From NCBI RefSeq assembly GCF_026745355.1, contig NC_079203.1:5677352-5741351 (forward strand): DNA of 64,000 bases. The letters are read 5' to 3'. Within the stretch, counting starts at the first letter, position 1. The number at the start of each line of letters is the position of its first letter. The translations under genes and the position numbers were made by a program. This document shows positions 43,919 to 56,100 of this stretch, one piece after another. The DNA comes from Beta vulgaris subsp. vulgaris. Lineage: Eukaryota > Streptophyta > Magnoliopsida > Caryophyllales > Amaranthaceae. The notes under the pieces are model-generated. The model was not told the origin of the DNA and searched no databases. It saw nothing but the letters and a program-made list of their open reading frames with translations.

Positions 43919-46900
43919 TATGAATTCATCAGAAGTTGGAACTAAAGAACAATGTCTCCTGGACAGTGGGACAACACACACCATATTGAAAAATAAAGAG
44001 TATTTTTCAAAACTTACAATATTCCAAGCAAATGTTAGTACAATTTCTGGGACAGCCAAGCTAATTGAAGGCTCTGGAAAAGCTTGCATTATATTTCCAA
44101 ATGGGACAAAATTGATAATTAATGACGCATTATATTCGAGTAAATCTCGAAGGAACCTCATAAGTTTCAAAGATGTACGTCAGAATGGTTACCATTTGGA
44201 AACAATGACAGTGAACAAAGAGGAATTCATATGCCTAACGGCAGAGAAAAACGGCAAGAAATACATCTATGAAAAATTGCCAGCAATTTCCTCGGGACTA
44301 TATCGCATAGATATACGTCCGATTGAAATTAATATGATATCTAACCAGAAGTTAGATAATAGAAAATCATTTACTCTATGGCATGACCGATTAGGCCATC
44401 CTGGCACAGGAATGATGCATAGAATCATTGAAAACTCAATTGCTTGGACACTCTATAAAGAATGTCAAAATTCCTCGGTCAAATGAATTAACATGCTCTG
44501 CATGCTCACTTGGCAAATTGATAATCAGACCATCTATAAATAAGATTGCCACTGAATCTCCAATGTTTTTAGAAAGAATTCAAGGAGATATTTGTGGGCC
44601 TATTCATCCTGCATGTGGACCATTTCGTTATTTCATGGTATTAATTGATGCCTCTACTCGATGGTCACATGTGAGCCTTCTGTCAAGCAGAAATGTTGCA
44701 TTTGCAAAACTTTTGGCTCAAATAATTCGATTAAGAACTCAATTCCCAGATCATACAATAAAGAAAATAAGATTAGACAATGCTGGGGAATTTACATCCC
44801 AAACATTTAATGACTATTGCATGTCTATTGGGATTATTGTTGAGCACCCTGTACCTCATGTACATACACAAAATGGTCTTGCTGAATCATTAATCAAAAG
44901 ACTACAATTAATTGCAAGACCATTAATAATGAGGTCAAAATTGCCATCTACTACTTGGGGTCATGCTATATTACATGCGGCAACATTGATAAGATTAAGG
45001 CCGACAGCCTATCACAAATTCTCACCATTACAATTAGTATCTGGTCGAGAACCGAATATCTCACATTTGAGAATTTTTGGGTGCGCTGTACATGTACCTA
45101 TTGCTCCGCCCCAACGTACTAAAATGGGTCCACAAAGAAGGATGGGAATATATGTTGGATTTGAATCTCCATCAATTATCAAATATTTAGAGCCAACAAC
45201 TGGTGATCTATTTACGGCTCGATTTGCCGACTGTCATTTTAATGAGTCGGTATTCCCATCCTTAGGGGGAGAGAAAGTGGACCCACAAAATATAAAATCG
45301 GAAATTACATGGAACGCATCGCAAATGTCGTTTCTGGACCCGAGAACAAATTCATGTGAACAAGAAGTCAAGAAAATTGTTCATTTGCAAAGTATTGCAA
45401 ACCAATTGCCAGATGCATTCACAGATTCTAAGAAAGTGACAAAGTCACATGTACCTGCTGCGAATGCTCCGGAACGGATTGAAATTCCTAATGACAATAA
45501 GGCAATTGAAAATGAGTCAATAGCACGTCGAAAACGTGGCAGACCACCCGGTTCTAAAGATTTAAAACCGAGAAAAATGAAAAGGCAAGGGGAGACAACG
45601 AACGAAATTAATATAAATCTCCCAACAGAGCATGATGAAAACAAAAATGAAGAGAAACGTGTTCCAGAAGAAAAGGAACATGAAAGCGTAGACAACAATG
45701 AAACTTCAATTAATTATGTTTCTACAAAGAGACAATGGAATCGAAAAGATGTTGTCTTGAATGAAATTTTTGCTTACTCGATAGCGGTTGAAATGACATA
45801 CGATGAAAATGATGTAGAGCCAAATACAGTTGATGAATGTCGCCGTAGAAAAGATTGGCCAAAATGGAAAGAGGCAATTCAAGCAGAATTGAGATCACTT
45901 GAAAAACGTGAAGTATTCGGTCAAATAACCCAAATACCAAAAGGTGTAAAACCAGTTGGGTACAAATGGGTATTCGTGAGAAAACGAAATGAGAAAAATG
46001 AGGTTACTAGATATAAGGCAAGATTAGTAGCCCAAGGCTTCTCGCAAATGCCAGGGATTGATTATGATGAGACATATTCTCCAGTAGTCGATGCAACTAC
46101 ACTAAGATTTCTGGTAAGTTTATCAGTTTCGAAAGGATTGCAAATGAGATTGATGGATGTAGTGACCGCATATTTGTATGGCTCACTTGACACAGATATT
46201 TATATGAAAGTTCCTAATGGACTAAAACTACCAGAAAATTGCATGCCCAAAGAGATGTTCTCAATAAAATTGAGAAAATCACTCTATGGGTTAAAACAAT
46301 CTGGAAGAATGTGGTATAATCGTCTTAGTGAATACCTATTGAAAGAAGGATTCAAAAATAATCAAATCAGTCCCTGTGTTTTCATTAAGCGATCTAAATC
46401 AGGATTCGCGATCATTGCTGTATATGTCGATGATTTGAACATTATCGGAACTCCTAGAGAACTTGAAGCACTGCAAAATACTTGATGAAAGAATTTGAGA
46501 TGAAAGATCTCGGGAAGACAAAATTTTGCCTTGGCCTGCAAATGGAACATCTAAGAAATGGGATTTTTGTCCATCAATCAAACTATACAGAAAAAATCCT
46601 GAAACGTTTTTTCATGGACAAAGCCCACCCAATAAGTTCTCCAATGGTAGTGCGTTCCCTGAATGAGAAAGATGATCCATTCAGACCACGAGAAGAGAAC
46701 GAGGAGATTCTTGGTCCTGAAGTACCATATCTAAGTGCAATTGGGCTTTAATGTACTTGGCTAACAATACTCGACCTGACATAGCTTTTTCAGTAAACTT
46801 GTTAGCTAGATACAGCAATGCACCAACCAAGAGACATTGGAATGGAGTCAGACACTTATTACGTTATCTTCGAGGAACACAAGATCTCGGATTATTCTAT

Positions 46901-47420
46901 CAGTCAAGACCCAATGCGTCACTCATTGGATATGCAGATGCTGGCTACCTCTCAGACCCCCAAAAGGCTAAGTCTCAATCCGGATATGTATTCACTTATG
47001 GAGGTACTGCAATATCTTGGAAATCTACAAAGCAGACTTTGACGGCCACATCATCAAATCATGCGAATTAATTGCTCTTTATGAAGCTGGAAGGGAATGT
47101 GTATGGCTAAGGTCAATGATCAAGAATATCCAAGAAGAATGCGGGATGGAAACAATAACAACAATCCAACTATCATCTACGAAGACAATACTGCATGCAT
47201 CACCCAAGTAAGCGAAGGGTACATCAAAGGAGACAGAACTAAACATTTATCACCAAAGCTCTTCTTCACTCATGACCTCCAAAAGGAAGGGACGATCAAC
47301 ATTCGACAAATCCAATCATGTGAGAATCTTGCAGATTTATTCACCAAATCCCTTCCGGCGAAGAAATTTGAAGAATTAGTCCGAAAAATTGGAATGCTCA
47401 TCTTCGTGATGTATGCTAAT
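43919..47420 (+). pseudogene. pol: Copia B pol: protease, integrase, RT, RNase H (frameshifted)
   Basis: Protease LLDSGTTHT near 43967; LWHDRLGHPG and CSACSLGK (integrase zinc region); integrase catalytic residues in GDICGPI, RLDNAGEF and the LAES stretch; basic linker RRKRGRPPGS; RT with DVVTAYLYG and YVDD near 46428; RNase H with YADAGY and YEDNTA. Frame breaks: a 4-base gain at ~44440, one-base losses at ~46471, ~46748, ~47065 and ~47163. The longest open piece is 44428-46485. The 47065 loss is shared with element A. It cannot produce a complete polyprotein. Confidence 0.9.
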
Positions 47421-47639
47421 TCAGGGGGAGTATTATATGCGCTGCACTCTTTTTCCCTTCGATCAGGTTTTTATCCCACGGGTTTTTCCTGACAAGGTTT
47501 TTAATGAGGCAGTTGATTTTAAGCATATAAGATACATAATAGTTATACTCTTTCCCTAGTTAGGATTATTCCCACAGGATTTTTCCTAACAAAGATTCTT
47601 AATAAGATAACGTCTATTATGAATTATAAATGGACATTC

Positions 47640-47648
47640 AAGGGGGAG
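47640..47648 (+). promoter_or_regulatory. Polypurine tract of copia B
   Basis: AAGGGGGAG immediately before the 3' LTR. Confidence 0.8.
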
Positions 47649-47882
47649 TGTTGAGAAACAGTGAATTGGAAAATTTCACTGTTCAAGCATAGTGAATGTC
47701 ATGCCATGCATTTACTGCATGTTAGGAAAGTTTTTCGTCGCGCAGAAATCGTTGAAAATGTAATGTTAAAAACAGTATACTTTTGCCTATAAATACCGAT
47801 GTAAGAAATCGGTTCTTCACATCAATGCAATACAATACTCTCTGATATATTTGCATAACTTCTCTCTCTATTTCTCACAACA
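47649..47882 (+). repeat. 3' LTR of copia element B
   Basis: 234 bp; differs from the 5' LTR by one C (TCCGCGC vs TCGCGC) and one G (ATCGTT vs ATCGGTT). Followed by ATAGT. Confidence 0.93.
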
Positions 47883-48533
47883 ATAGTTTGGGTTATTTTA
47901 ATTTCGGAATAAATAAAATAAACCAGGATCCTATTAGACTTAGGATGGCCACACTATAAATAGGAGAGAAATAAAAAGAAAAGAAAAAAAAATCAGAAAA
48001 CCCTAATCCCTCTCCTTTTCTCTCAACCGTTTTCTCTCTCTCAGCCGTTTTCTCTCTCTCCTTCTTCCTCGTTGTTTCTTTCATCTGAGCCTTGTCGAAG
48101 ACGTGCGAGTGGTGCGACGAGGTCGTTTGTGCAAGCGGGTGTGATTGTCAAGTGCGAGTGTAGTGGTTCAGATTTGTGCGACGAGCGAGGCTTGTGGCTC
48201 GAGTGTGTTGTGTGTTGTGTGTCGTGTGTGCGTGCGGTGTTCGAGGCTAACCGATAGATCAAGCGCAAGGGTCGAGGGTTCATGCGACGAGGGTTATGTG
48301 AGCAAGGGTGTGAAGTTGAGTGCGTCCGAGGGTCTAGTGCGGGAGGTTGTGCGAGACGTGCGAGCGAGTGTGGTGTGCGAGTCGTGCGAGCATGTCAAGG
48401 CTCGTGGTGCGTACGGGAGTGGTGTGTCGTGCGTGCGAGCGGTGCGCGAGTATGGTGGTGCGTGGCTAGTCGCCACCGGAGTTCGGTTGCCGGTGTTTAT
48501 CGCCGGCGAGACTAAGGGGTATAAAAAAATGTA

Positions 48534-48624
48534 CTTCCTCCGTTCCATAATAAGTGAAACACTTCTCTCTTTTATGTGAGAGCTTTTTGAGAGAAGTGTT
48601 TCACTTATTATGGAACGGAGGAAG
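48534..48624. mobile_element. Stowaway MITE with perfect 36-bp inverted repeats (91 bp)
   Basis: Arms start CTTCCTCCGTTCCATAAT and are exact inverse copies over 36 bases, around a 19-base loop. TA flanks at 48532-48533 and 48625-48626. Located inside LTR1; absent from the matching place in the solo LTR. Confidence 0.9.
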
Positions 48625-51554
48625 TATATAATATGATTTTCTTTTAGTACTTAGTATTGTAAAATCTTTTTTCTTATAATTAATTTGTAATTAGAGTAAA
48701 TTATTAATTGATTAAGTTTGTAAAATTGATTTAAGTTGTAAATCTGATTTAGGGTTTTGTAAGTAAGTAAGGTGTAAAGTTAGGAAACCAGATTATTAGT
48801 TATAGTTAGAAGGTTATAATGGCCTAGTTATTCAAATCTGATTTTAGTAGTATTGGACATAAGGATTTAAATGGAGTTGGTAAAGGTATTAGGTTAACTA
48901 ACTAAAATCAGCTTTGCTCACTGTTATTGGTTCTTATACGACGCTAAGTTTAATAGAGTTATGAAAGAAAAAGAAGTTAATAAACAACAAACTTAGTTAA
49001 AAGACGCTCTTTTTAAATTTTTTTTAAAGCTTTGAATTTTTTCATACTAGTTATTTATTTGGCCCAATTAAATAATTACTATTTTTCTTTTTGTTTATCT
49101 AGTGTAGGTAATGATAGGTCTCGAATTGTTGCTAATCATCCTAATTAAATCATTTTAAGTTTTTGATCATTCTAGAGCTGGTAAGGAATGGTTTTTATTT
49201 TTACAATTTGTAATACTCCGTATTTTTGGAGTTAATTCTTTATAAATAAGAAATTATAAAGAATATAACTGAAAGATATTTTAGTATTAATTACAAAAAA
49301 AAATAGAATAATAATAGTACAGTTTGAGTACACATATAACTTAAACGTAATTCTATTATAGTTCGGTTTCTTTCAATTTCGAAATAAAAAACTAAACTGA
49401 GTCCTACTAGACCTAATGTTGCCACACTATAAATAGAAAGAATAAGAAAAAAAATTTGAGAAATCCTAAATTCCTCTCTCCTCCCTCGCGGTTTCTCTCT
49501 CCTTTCTCAAACTCTCTCTCTCAAATTCTCTCTCTCCTTCCCTCTCCTTCACCGTTTCTTTCATCTGAGCCTCGTCAAAGGCGTGCGAGTGCTGCGACGA
49601 GCTCATCTGTGCGAGCGGGTGTGAGTGTCGAGTGCAGAGGGTTGTGATTCGTTCGTGTTCGAGTGTATGCGGAGTGGTGCGACAGTTCGAGGGTGCGAAG
49701 CTGCGGCAGGTGCGTTGCGTGTGCGAGATTCGTACTGTGCGTCGTTGTGCACGAACGTGGGTGAGACTCTCGAGGATTTGTGCGAGCAGTTCGTACGACG
49801 AGGGTCTGCGAAACCGAGGGTGTGCGACGAGCGACGAATAGTCGCAGCTACTAGGCAAGCCGTCGAGGCGAACGAGGGTGTTGTGCGCGCGAGTCGAGCG
49901 CAACCTGTGGCTCGAGTGCGTCGTGCGAAGCGAGGCGGCCGATTGTGGGTGTGTGGCTGCGTGGCGAGCGAGGGCTGCCGGAATTCAGTTGTCGGTGTTT
50001 AACGCCGACAGGATTAAGTGGTATAAAACCTAATATGTATAATACGATATTATATTAGTTTTAATATGTATTATTCTGTTTTTCTATTAATTTAAGTTGT
50101 AAGTAATTAATTTGTAATTTGAGTAAATTAGTAATTAATTAAGTTGTATAATTAGTTAAGTTATTAATCTGATTTAAGTTGTAAATCTGATTTAAGGTGT
50201 TGTAATTAAATAAGGTGGGAAGTAAAGAAAGTAGTTTATTGATTTTGGATGGAAAGTTATAATGACCTTTGCTATTCGAACTTGATTTTAGAAGTATTGG
50301 ACATAAGACTTGAATGGACTTGGTAAAGGTGTTGGATTATTAAACTAACTAAATCGGTTTGTCCCACTAACATTGACTCTTAAAAGACGCAAAGCTCAAT
50401 AGAGTAGGAAAGAAAAGGAAGATAATAAACAATGAGATTAGCTATTGTTTGTACTTCGAATTACTAAGTCTATATAGTTAGTCACGTATTAGTTGATAAT
50501 ATTACCAAGGACGTAGCACTGAAGTACTTCGTTAACCGTTTAGGTCCTAATTTCATAAGCAGAACGTTTGGTTAAGACAACAAAAATTCTCCGTTACAAG
50601 GTACGTATGCGTGCTAGTTTAGTTGCAAGTATTAGTATCATGATTAGGTTGTGATTTATTCCATCGGAACCTAGAATCATGATATGGAACGATGTTGTAG
50701 CTGAGCTTGTTTGGTAACATGTTTATGTTAGAAATCGATATGTGGCATTGTAATGCGTAATTCTATCGTATTATGAACATGAGCATTGGATTCGTATTAT
50801 TTGATCCATGGTGTAACAAGAGTGTTACCAGAGAAAAGATTTGAGTATTATATCTAAGAAAACATGTTAAACGATTCTATGTTATTGTGGTATGAATGGG
50901 CAGTATTAAGAATGCAATAAACTTGTAGTTGGACTCCCTACAAGTGGTGAACAATGGGGGGAGGGTGGGACTTGTTCTACACTCATACGTAGGCCTACTG
51001 TGACGACAATAGTGTCCTTATAAATTTTGATAACTCAAGTAGACGGAAGGTTACGTACGATATTGGGGGTATGCATATTAAGGTGATGGATGTGAGATGG
51101 AACGAAACTGTACTTGCATTTCATCTAATAGAACAAGTTGTCTGTTAAGGATTAAGTAGCCCGTATGATTCTAGTAAGATGGCGGTGCCCGTTCGCTGCC
51201 AATTGAATGAAAAGTAAATAATATAATGCTATTGTAGTATCATGTCTAAGATTGTTCATTATTGCTTTGTTTATGTTTGTATACATTCAATGGTCTACTA
51301 TGTACTCAGCATAGCTGATTGTGTGTTATTATGTGTTTGTTGACCTGTGATGAACCATTGATGCTACAATGGGGAGCAGACTAGGTGTACTGGTGCTGCT
51401 GCATGATACCAAACATACGGGGGATAGTCCTTAGTCTTTGAACTTTAAAGCGTTTTAATTAAGTATTATAAGACTACTATGATTTACTTAATTAGTTTGT
51501 GGTTTGAATAAAAGGGGTCGTTGATGATTCCCGAGTTATAGTTACATTTTTATT

Positions 51555-51873
51555 TGTTAAAGTAGGCACTACTACTACTTTACTGTACCATAGTACATCA
51601 GTACTGGCAGTCTTCAGCTGTTAGTGAGCACTACCTAGTATGCTGCAATCCCAAGGAGGATTTTTCTCTCTGGCGTATGTGCCAATCATTAGTCTTTTTT
51701 GTCATTTTGTGTTGCTGGCAATTGTGCCGTTATTTCAGCACCTTCCTAGGAAACTTCTGGGTTTTCTCTAGTCTATAAAAGACTAAGTGTAAGCTGTTTA
51801 CATCAACACAGTTGAATGAATGAAAAGAGAGAAAGTAGTGAAGAAAATTAATGTCTTGTTCTAAATGTTTTCA
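51555..51873 (+). repeat. 5' LTR of copia element C
   Basis: 319 bp. The TCTATAAAAGAC TATA box near 51773 lies in the U3/R part. Confidence 0.92.
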
Positions 51874-51885
51874 TGGTATCAGAGC
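51874..51885 (+). promoter_or_regulatory. Primer-binding site of copia C
   Basis: TGGTATCAGAGC, complementary to the 3' end of plant initiator tRNA-Met, directly after the LTR. Confidence 0.85.
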
Positions 51886-51987
51886 TTAGGCTCGAAAAAT
51901 CACTACATTTCTTATGTTTTTCTGCTAAAAATCCTCCCTAAACACATCTAACCTACTCTCAAAATAGCTAGAAAGAAAAAATCTGTC

Positions 51988-52900
51988 ATGACTAATACCA
52001 CTATAGAGGTAACTAGTCCTCTTTATCTCCATCCATCAGATGGAAATAACTTCCTGGTAATAGAAAAACTACAAGGGTCTGCTAACTACAGATCTTGGAA
52101 GAGATTAATGGATATTGGTCTTGCATCAAAAAGAAAACTAGGGTTTGTGACAGGTGTGGTAAGAAGAGATGATAAAGATGCTGTTAAAGGAGAAGCCTGG
52201 GATACATGTAACAGTATGATTATATCTTGGATTCTGGGTTCTGTAAATGAATCCATTAAGAAGTCTGTAATGTTTGTGAGCAATGCACACCAGATATGGA
52301 TGCAATTAGAGAAAAGATTCTCTCTCACAAATGGGTCAAGAAAATATAAACTGAACAAAGAATTATATGAAGCAAAACAGCAAGGTAAACAGGTGAGTGA
52401 GTATTACACTATGATGAAGTGTCACTGTGAGGAACTGGACTCTCTAAATACTCTACCTCCTATTACCTCTGTAACAGCAGAGATAACAAGCTTCGTTGAA
52501 GCTCTTACTCAGCAGCAAGATGAACATAAGTTGTTCCAGTTTTGAATGGACTTGATGAAGTCTATGGAACACAGAGAAGCAACATTCTCATGATGTCTCC
52601 TCTTCCAACAGTGAAACTGCTTGTAGCTTTCTTGAACAAGAAGAAGCTCAGAGAGAGCTGTTGAGTCAAGTGAAAGAAGAAACAGAAACTTGGCTATGTT
52701 CAGTAAAGGGAAGGGGGAGCCTCTACTAGCACACCTTCCACTACTCAATGCACTGTGTGTAGTAAAACTGGACACACAAAGGAAAGTTGCTGGTTTGTAG
52801 TAGGGTTTCCCAAGAACAAAGCCAGAACTCAGGGACTTCCATACAACAAAGGGAAGGCAAAAATTATTATGGTCAGAAAAATGGAGTAAAGGGAAGCCAT
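51988..52900 (+). pseudogene. gag: Copia C gag (frameshifted)
   Basis: Open 51988-52545 (MTNTTIEVTSPLYLHPSDG, then the copia gag pattern NYRSWKRLMDIGLASKRKLGF and IWMQLEKRFS). The frame shifts at ~52540 and continues in others, with MFSKGKGEPS and a zinc knuckle CTVCSKTGHTKESCW near 52755. Same overall layout as copia Gag; inactive. Confidence 0.85.
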
Positions 52901-53107
52901 CTGGTGTGAAAGTAGCGCAAATGTTCAAAATCAGAGTGACAACATGTCAATTTCAAGTAACAACACCACCATTACTGCTCAACAACTTGAACAGCTTCTC
53001 AGACTCTTGCCTACTCCATCTAAAGGTGAGGATACTGAAGATGAGATGGACATACATTACTCAGGTATGGTGTCATGTTACTTTGCTGATTCTGTAAACA
53101 TGGATAC

Positions 53108-56100
53108 ATGATTCTGGATTCTGGTGCCTCAGATCATATGACTGGGAATTTTGGTATATTAAAACATGTTGTGTCATGCAAAGATAACTCATTGATCAAT
53201 TTACCTACTGGTCAGACTTCTAAAGTCACTCATACTGGTACTGTGATATTAGAGAGTAACATAAAGTTAAGAAATGTTCTGTACATTCCTATCTTTAAAC
53301 ATAATCTTGTCTGTGAACAAGTTGTGTGAAGATCTAAAATGTAAGGCAACATTCCTTGATGAATATTGTCTGATCATTGACTGTGTGAATGAAGAAATAA
53401 AAGGTGTAGGAAAAAGTGCTAATGGTCTTTACTATCTGATAAATGAGCCAGTTGAGAAAACTCTTTGTAGAATTAAAGAAGAGACCAGTAGTGTAATTCA
53501 AAGAAACAAGAAAAGGGTGGCTATGAATGCCAAAATTACACTGAATTTCCTAGTGTGATTAGTGATGTACCAAAGTTAGCAAAGAAACACTGTGGCATCA
53601 TAGATTGGGGCATGCTCCAATGAAGAAATTGCTATGGTAGACTCTATTGATGTGAAGGGTGGATGTCAGGATGTTTGTATTACATGTCCTTTAGCAAAAT
53701 TCACAAAGTTACCTTTTAAAAGGAGTGAGTCAAGGGCATGAGAGTTGTTAGAAATGGTGCACATGGATACCTGGGGGCCTTATAAGGTGAACTATAAGGG
53801 AAAATATAGGTATTTTCTCACTTTGGTAGATGACTACTCAAGACTAACATGGGTGCATCTACTGAAATTGAAGTCTGATGCTTTGGTGCTTTGAAAATTT
53901 TGTCAATATGGCAAGGACACAGTTTGTGGAAGAGCATAAAGGTCATAAGATCAGATAATGCTTTAGAATTTGATGACAGTAAGTGTAGACCATACTTTGA
54001 GAAACTTGGGATAATTCACCAAACATCATGTCCTGATAGGCCTCAGCAAAATGGTAGAGTAGAAAGGAGGCACAGGAATGTTCTTGAAATGGCAAGGGCC
54101 ATAAGGTTTCAGAGTGGACTTCCACTTCATTTCTGGGGTGACTGTGTGATGACAGCAACCTATATTACTAACAGGTTACCCAGCTCAGTTCATCAGGGAA
54201 AGAGCCCTAATGAAGTATGCTATGGAAAGAAACCAAATTACAGCATGATGAAATGCTTTGGTTGCTTAGCTATGGCATATAATCCTGATAGAAGGAAAGA
54301 TAAGTTTGGTGCAAGAGGTGTACCTTGTATCTTTATTGGATACTCAGTTACTCAGAAGGGGTATAAGCTTCATAATCTTGTTAGTGGAGTGTCATTTGTG
54401 AGTAGGGATGTAAAGTTTCATGAAAATGTATATCCCTATCACATCTTTCATACTACATCTCATAAGAAGGTGGACATTTGTGAGGCTCCTAAACAAAACA
54501 TTGTATGGAGTGAGGTGAATGATGAAGAAACACAACAAGATAACACTGAGAGGGGTGATGGTGATGCAGAAATAGGTGGGATAATGGATGTAGAAACTGA
54601 TGTGGAGGTATCTCCAAGAAGATCCAGAAGAGAACACAGAGCTCCAACTTGGCATAATGACTATGAAGTGAGAGCAAATCTTGTTCAAAGAGTGACTAAC
54701 ATTCAAGTCACTAAGCAATACACATCTCTCCTGAGTACAATAGAGAGAGCACCTGATCCCAAGTTCTTTAAAGAAGCAGTGAAACACAAGCAGTGGTTTA
54801 GAGGTGATCATTTTGGCCCGGCCCGGCCCGGCCCGTTTTTGGGCCGGGTTTTGGGCAGAATTTTTCGGCCCGCGGGCCGGGCCGGGCCGGGCCCGGTCAA
54901 TTTTTTTTTTTTTTTTTGGGCGGGTTTTGGGCAAGCTAAAAACGACTTTTTAGTCTATTTTTTGGCCCGCAAAACCCGCTAAGCCCGGCCCGAAATAGCG
55001 GGCTTTGGACACAAAAATTCGGCCCGAATTTAGGCCCGGCCCGGCCAATGGGCAAAATTTTTTGGCCGCGGCCCGGCCCATGATCACCTCTACAGTGGTT
55101 GAAGGCTATGAATGAAGAATTGGAGGCTCTAGAAAGCAACAACACATGGGAAATTACAGAGTTACCCACAGGGAAGCATGCCATTGGTTGCAAATGGATC
55201 TACACAATCAAAATTGATCCACAAAGGCAAGACCTGAGGTACAAGTCTAGACTTGTTGTGCTGGGAAATAGACAGCAATATGGTCTGGACTATGGTGAAA
55301 CATTTGCACCTGTTGCAAAATTGACTACAGTAAGGTCAATACTAGCTGTTGCAGCTATTCAAGGCTGGCATACACATCAAATGGATGTGAAAAATGCCTT
55401 TTTGCATGGAGAACTTGAAGAAACTGTGTATATGAAGTTGCTACCAGGTTACACAAAGCAAGGGTTCAGATTTAATGTTGATAAGCCAGAAGAAGCTGTG
55501 CCTACCACTGAAAAGTAAGCTCAAGGTATGTAAGCTATTAAAATCACTGTATGGGCTTAAACAAGCACCCAGACAGTGGTTTACTAAGCTAAGTACTGTA
55601 TTGAAGAGTAATGGATTTGCTCAATCTAATGCTGATTACTCTCTGTTTGTGAAGCAAGAAGGATCTACATTTACAGCTATCTTAGCCTATGTAGATGACC
55701 TTATACTCACTGGAAACAATATGAGCAGTATTATTCAAGCAAAACAGTTTCTAAGCACTGAATTCAAAATGAAAGACCTAGGTGAGTTGAAATATTTCCT
55801 AGGTATTGAAGTTGATAGGAATGATCAAGGTATTTTCTTATCTCAAAGAAAATATGTTGCAGATCTTCTTGAAGATTATGGGCTAATGGACTGCAAACCC
55901 CTGAAATTGCCCATGGACACTCATGTGAAGCTTCTTACAAGCTCAGGAGACATTCTACCTAATCCTGAGTTGTATCAAAGGCTGATAGGAAAGCTTATCT
56001 ACCTGACCATCACAAGACCAGACATTGCATACACTGTGCATGTCTTAAGTCAATTCATGCATGCTCCCACTACAGTGCACTTTCAAGCTGCAAAAAGGGT

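Larger units (their letters stand above)
41121..47882 (+). mobile_element. Ty1/copia LTR retrotransposon, element B (complete, young)
   Basis: LTRs 41121-41354 and 47649-47882 (234 bp each) with the 5-bp duplication ATAGT at 41116-41120 and 47883-47887. The two LTRs differ only by two single-base indels, so insertion is recent. Order: LTR, primer site, 1.37-kb leader with two ORFs, intact gag, protease, integrase, RT, RNase H, polypurine tract, LTR. The pol has at least four one- to four-base frameshifts. The interior is nearly identical to element A, but the U3 is not. Confidence 0.96.
40990..48985 (+). mobile_element. Partial Ty3/gypsy-type LTR (LTR1), split by copia element B
   Basis: Starts TGTAATACTCCGTATTTTTG at 40990 and aligns with the solo LTR at 49209 through 41120, and again from 47883 to about 48985. 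Shared landmarks are ACGTAATT(A/C)TATTATAGT, the CACACTATAAATAG TATA box (47955), TTTCTTTCATCTGAGCC and the GC-rich GTGCGAGTG block. The 3' part and TGTTACA end are missing or too diverged. A 91-bp Stowaway lies in it. Confidence 0.65.

Noticed and set aside
48041..50002. Several Cys/Arg/Val-rich ORFs (for example 48145-48579 and 49625-50002)
   Set aside because: They lie in the GC-rich transcribed part of the gypsy LTRs, differ between the two LTR copies and have no domain.
54392..54934. Minus-strand ORF of 180 codons
   Set aside because: It is antisense to copia C integrase and runs into the GC-rich MITE; composition fits a shadow frame.
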